A stretch of 24,475 nucleotides of DNA from Bordetella parapertussis (GTDB lineage: Bacteria; Pseudomonadota; Gammaproteobacteria; Burkholderiales; Burkholderiaceae_C). Under the pieces are notes generated by a model. It was given only the letters and a program-made list of their open reading frames with translations. It was not told the DNA's origin and made no database searches. The position numbers were made by a program, and so were the translations under genes. The DNA lies in contig CAMATW010000037.1 of assembly GCA_945861305.1 (NCBI GenBank), positions 1-24,475 on the forward strand, read 5' to 3'. Of the stretch, positions 22,458-24,475 are shown piece after piece (the first letter of the stretch is position 1; every line of letters starts with the position of its first letter).

Positions 22458-22967
22458 TAGATCTGGTGTGATCCACCCTCCATAGAACCCTCCGGCCTGT
22501 GGAATAACTTTTTCACCTTCGACTGTGCAATTGAGATTGTGTGCATAAAAAGCAATGCAATCCGCCAGCTGTTCTGCACCAGCCAAGGGATGCGGATAGC
22601 TCCAAGCGATCCGAGGCAAGCAACTTTCGCCGTCCACCAGATCCCAGTAAAGGGCGGGGCCTTTCCACTCGCAAAACGAGCCTCGACCTGCAGGTCTTAA
22701 CAGTTCATTTTTGACGTCTGAAATCGGCAGATAAAAAGTGGGAGGGTGCGATGTCTCCCTGACCGCCCAAGCGCCACAAGTTTGGGCTACAAGCGTCTTA
22801 CCCCATCGCACCACGATCTCACGCTTTTCATGGATGAGTTCTGGTGGGCGCGGGAAATCCCAAACTGAAATTTGGCCTCGCTTAGGGACTTCTGCAAATG
22901 CAGGGCGGTCTTTACCACGCCAACGCCATTGAGCTCGGGCTAGTTCCAACGAATCAGGATCATCCAT
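22416..22967 (-). CDS. DUF427 family protein
   Basis: A 183-residue protein. Seen: the C-terminal DUF427 domain with TFYLPISDV, GSFCEWKGPALYWDL, RIAWSYPHPLAGAEQLADC and IAFYAHNLNCTVEGEKV. An N-terminal part (IHEKREIVVRWGKTLVAQT) carries the domain's first strands. ATG 22967 is preferred (GAGG upstream); GTG 22979 is the alternative. Function is unknown. It is larger and more divergent than the short DUF427 remnant after egtD, so the two are not simple duplicates. Confidence 0.9.
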   Translation of the reverse strand: MDDPDSLELARAQWRWRGKDRPAFAEVPKRGQISVWDFPRPPELIHEKREIVVRWGKTLVAQTCGAWAVRETSHPPTFYLPISDVKNELLRPAGRGSFCEWKGPALYWDLVDGESCLPRIAWSYPHPLAGAEQLADCIAFYAHNLNCTVEGEKVIPQAGGFYGGWITPDLSGPFKGEHNSSDW

Positions 22968-22979
22968 AGGGTTTGTCAC

Positions 22980-23172
22980 CTCATTTGCGGACTAATGGCA
23001 TTTATTGCCATGTCGATATTAAACTCGAGTAATTTTCACAGTGAAAAAATTAACTGGCGGAATACTGATCTTTGGTTAAGCAGCTGCAAGTTGCAAGTTG
23101 ACTTTTTTACCCAGTGCTGCAGCGGCACTAGAAATGCCAAAGCTGCGCGCTTTTGCAGCACTTGGGCGATGT
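22980..23172. other. Intergenic region, no supported gene
   Basis: Contains the imperfect direct repeat GCAAGTTGCAAGTTG near 23085-23100. A minus-strand frame through 23076-23297 ends in an alanine-rich stretch (SSAAAALGKK) but overlaps the membrane-protein gene and has no family match. Nothing else was recognised. Confidence 0.4.
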
Positions 23173-24279
23173 TCATGTGGCGAGATAAAACCTTGCTTTA
23201 GATGAAAATCCCAACGCCAGTTTGCCGGCTGCCAAAATACCGAACAACAACATCGCAGCACGCAAAGGCCAAGGGCCATCGGCAGAACTGGCTGCACCCA
23301 CCCACAGGAGCAGCAAGGGTCCCAGCAACAATGCCAAGCTTCGGCCGATCCATGGCGACATCAAGCTTGCAGTGGCTTGGAATTGACGCGGGCGACAGCA
23401 ATGCAGCGCCCATGCAAATGCTGGCAACACAATCGCCAGCACGGCTTGCCAACCACTGCTGCCAAGCAGCAGAAGTGTGCCGCCCAGTAACAAGACCAAA
23501 ACGCCTTGGGTCTGCGCATGAGGCGAAACGCGTGCCGCGCCCCAGCCACGCAGCAAACTCGCCGCCATGACCGGCAGCCCCGCCATAAGCGCCAAATGAA
23601 ACGCGACCATGAGATCGGTGCGCCAGCCCAAACCTGCACACCAAGTGTTGTCAAGCCACAAACTGCCCATCATTAAACCCATGGCCGAGGGCGCCAGCAG
23701 TGATTCAATTTGTGCCTGACTGCCACGGCAAACGGCGATACGCCTGAATGTGCCCTGGTCGCGCATCCACAAAACCAAGGCGCAAAGCGTCAGCAAAAAG
23801 CTCACCGTCCAAGGCGTGCTTTGCAGCCCCTCAGGCAAGTGCAAGCTCAGCATGACTAAGGCTCCAGCCAATAAGGGATGCCAAGCAAGCGACCCCATCT
23901 CGAAAGTACTTACTTGGCTGCGTGTTTCCACCATAGCGCTCCACAGCCCCCAAAGCAGCGCCAGCATCAGCAAGCTCAGTTGCGCTTGAGCGGGACCGAG
24001 CAACTGGCTTATCAGTCCCACTCCCAAAGCGGTGAGCAGACCTCCAAGGCCGATGATCATGGGTGGGCAGCGAAACACCCAAGCTTGGCCTCGGCACATG
24101 AGACGCACCGTCCACCACAGTGCTACTGGCATGACCCCACTGGCGAGTGACCAGCCCAAATGGCTGCCTTGCTCGCCCAACCAAAGCCAGCCCAAAAGCA
24201 AAAGCGTCCACTGCGCCACTTCCCCCGCATGGGCCAATGCGTCACTCGCATTGAGCTTGGCGCGCAAAGCCTCAGACAT
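23173..24279 (-). CDS. Polytopic membrane protein, possible transporter
   Basis: A 368-residue protein with about ten to twelve hydrophobic segments over its whole length, for example WTLLLLGWLWLGEQG, LGGLLTALGVGLISQLLG, LLLGGTLLLLGSSGWQAV and LALLLGPLLLLWVGAA. I do not recognise a family with confidence; an NnrS- or MFS-like fold is possible but no diagnostic motif was found. ATG 24279 is used: it overlaps the stop of the upstream oxygenase by 8 bp, so the two are probably translated together. Base composition and codon use here look more GC-rich than in the genes to the left. Confidence 0.72.
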   Translation of the reverse strand: MSEALRAKLNASDALAHAGEVAQWTLLLLGWLWLGEQGSHLGWSLASGVMPVALWWTVRLMCRGQAWVFRCPPMIIGLGGLLTALGVGLISQLLGPAQAQLSLLMLALLWGLWSAMVETRSQVSTFEMGSLAWHPLLAGALVMLSLHLPEGLQSTPWTVSFLLTLCALVLWMRDQGTFRRIAVCRGSQAQIESLLAPSAMGLMMGSLWLDNTWCAGLGWRTDLMVAFHLALMAGLPVMAASLLRGWGAARVSPHAQTQGVLVLLLGGTLLLLGSSGWQAVLAIVLPAFAWALHCCRPRQFQATASLMSPWIGRSLALLLGPLLLLWVGAASSADGPWPLRAAMLLFGILAAGKLALGFSSKARFYLAT

Positions 24280-24475
24280 GGGCATAACCATGCAGTTCGT
24301 CAGAACCATTTGCCGCATGCACGCTGACATTGAAAGACACGATGACTCGCTCAGCCTGCCCGTGGTAAGGCATGGCTTGGTGCGCCAACCATGATGGGAA
24401 GACCACTAGTTGGCCTGGCAGCGGTTCAATGTCCAGATGCGCATTTTGTAAATAGGCATTACCAAAATCCATGGC
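24272..24475 (-). CDS. 2OG-Fe(II) oxygenase (TIGR02466-like), C-terminus only
   Basis: Partial: the frame is open to the window edge and continues upstream. The visible 68 residues include LPGQLVVFPSWLAHQAMPY and ERVIVSFNVSVH. The PGxLVVFPSWLxH stretch with the distal iron-binding histidine, and the arginine before VSFN that would hold 2-oxoglutarate, fit the TIGR02466 group of putative oxygenases. The HxD pair must lie beyond the edge. The gene overlaps the membrane-protein start by 8 bp. Substrate unknown. Confidence 0.75.
   Translation of the reverse strand, partial: AMDFGNAYLQNAHLDIEPLPGQLVVFPSWLAHQAMPYHGQAERVIVSFNVSVHAANGSDELHGYAHV

Noticed and set aside
23076..23297. Minus-strand 73-residue ORF
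   Set aside because: Most of it overlaps the membrane-protein gene in another frame; only an alanine-rich end, no family match.

Overview
The window comes from a chromosome of moderate GC content. Gene families and protein style suggest a freshwater betaproteobacterium, probably Burkholderiales of the Comamonadaceae/Limnohabitans type. That placement is inference from familiarity; no rRNA or other marker gene is present. No tRNA, rRNA, CRISPR array or insertion sequence was seen.

Layout. (1) 1-2177, minus strand: an aldehyde dehydrogenase followed by a short-chain dehydrogenase cut by the window edge. (2) 2264-4500, plus strand: a tight arsenic operon, arsR - arsC (LMW-phosphatase type) - aquaporin-type channel - arsH. 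(3) 4528-6922, minus strand: PhyH-type dioxygenase, a small secreted protein, an SDR and a GIY-YIG-like protein. (4) 7135-9311, plus strand: ergothioneine genes egtB and egtD, followed by a broken DUF427 gene. (5) 9524-15648: a PQQ-type sugar dehydrogenase, a TMEM220-like membrane protein, an Fe-S photolyase/cryptochrome, a DUF2256 zinc-ribbon protein, a DUF3429 remnant, a plus-strand flavin reductase/IclR-domain fusion, and a partly degraded three-gene cassette (TIGR03643/DUF2805 - Cys-rich small protein - membrane-anchored protein). (6) 15831-17337, minus strand: a zeta-like toxin with its partner, and a double ChrR-type cupin. (7) 17353-21341, minus strand: DUF2805 - Cys-rich small protein - anchored protein - DUF3429 - second photolyase/cryptochrome - LMW phosphatase - DUF2237, ending in a truncated copy of the GIY-YIG gene. 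(8) 21497-24475: an interrupted small ORF, a small periplasmic protein, a DCC-family gene broken by a stop, a DUF427 gene, a polytopic membrane protein and the C-terminus of a 2OG-Fe(II) oxygenase.

The main theme is protection from light and oxidants: two different photolyase/cryptochromes, ergothioneine synthesis, a ChrR-like cupin and several uncharacterised families that tend to travel with photolyases. The most notable structural observation is that the photolyase operon exists twice in the same gene order (DUF2805 - Cys-rich small protein - anchored protein - DUF3429 - photolyase). The left copy is decaying and carries an unrelated plus-strand gene in its middle. Around both copies there are single in-frame stop codons (TAA, TAG, TGA) and truncated gene duplicates, so this island appears to be undergoing duplication and gene loss.
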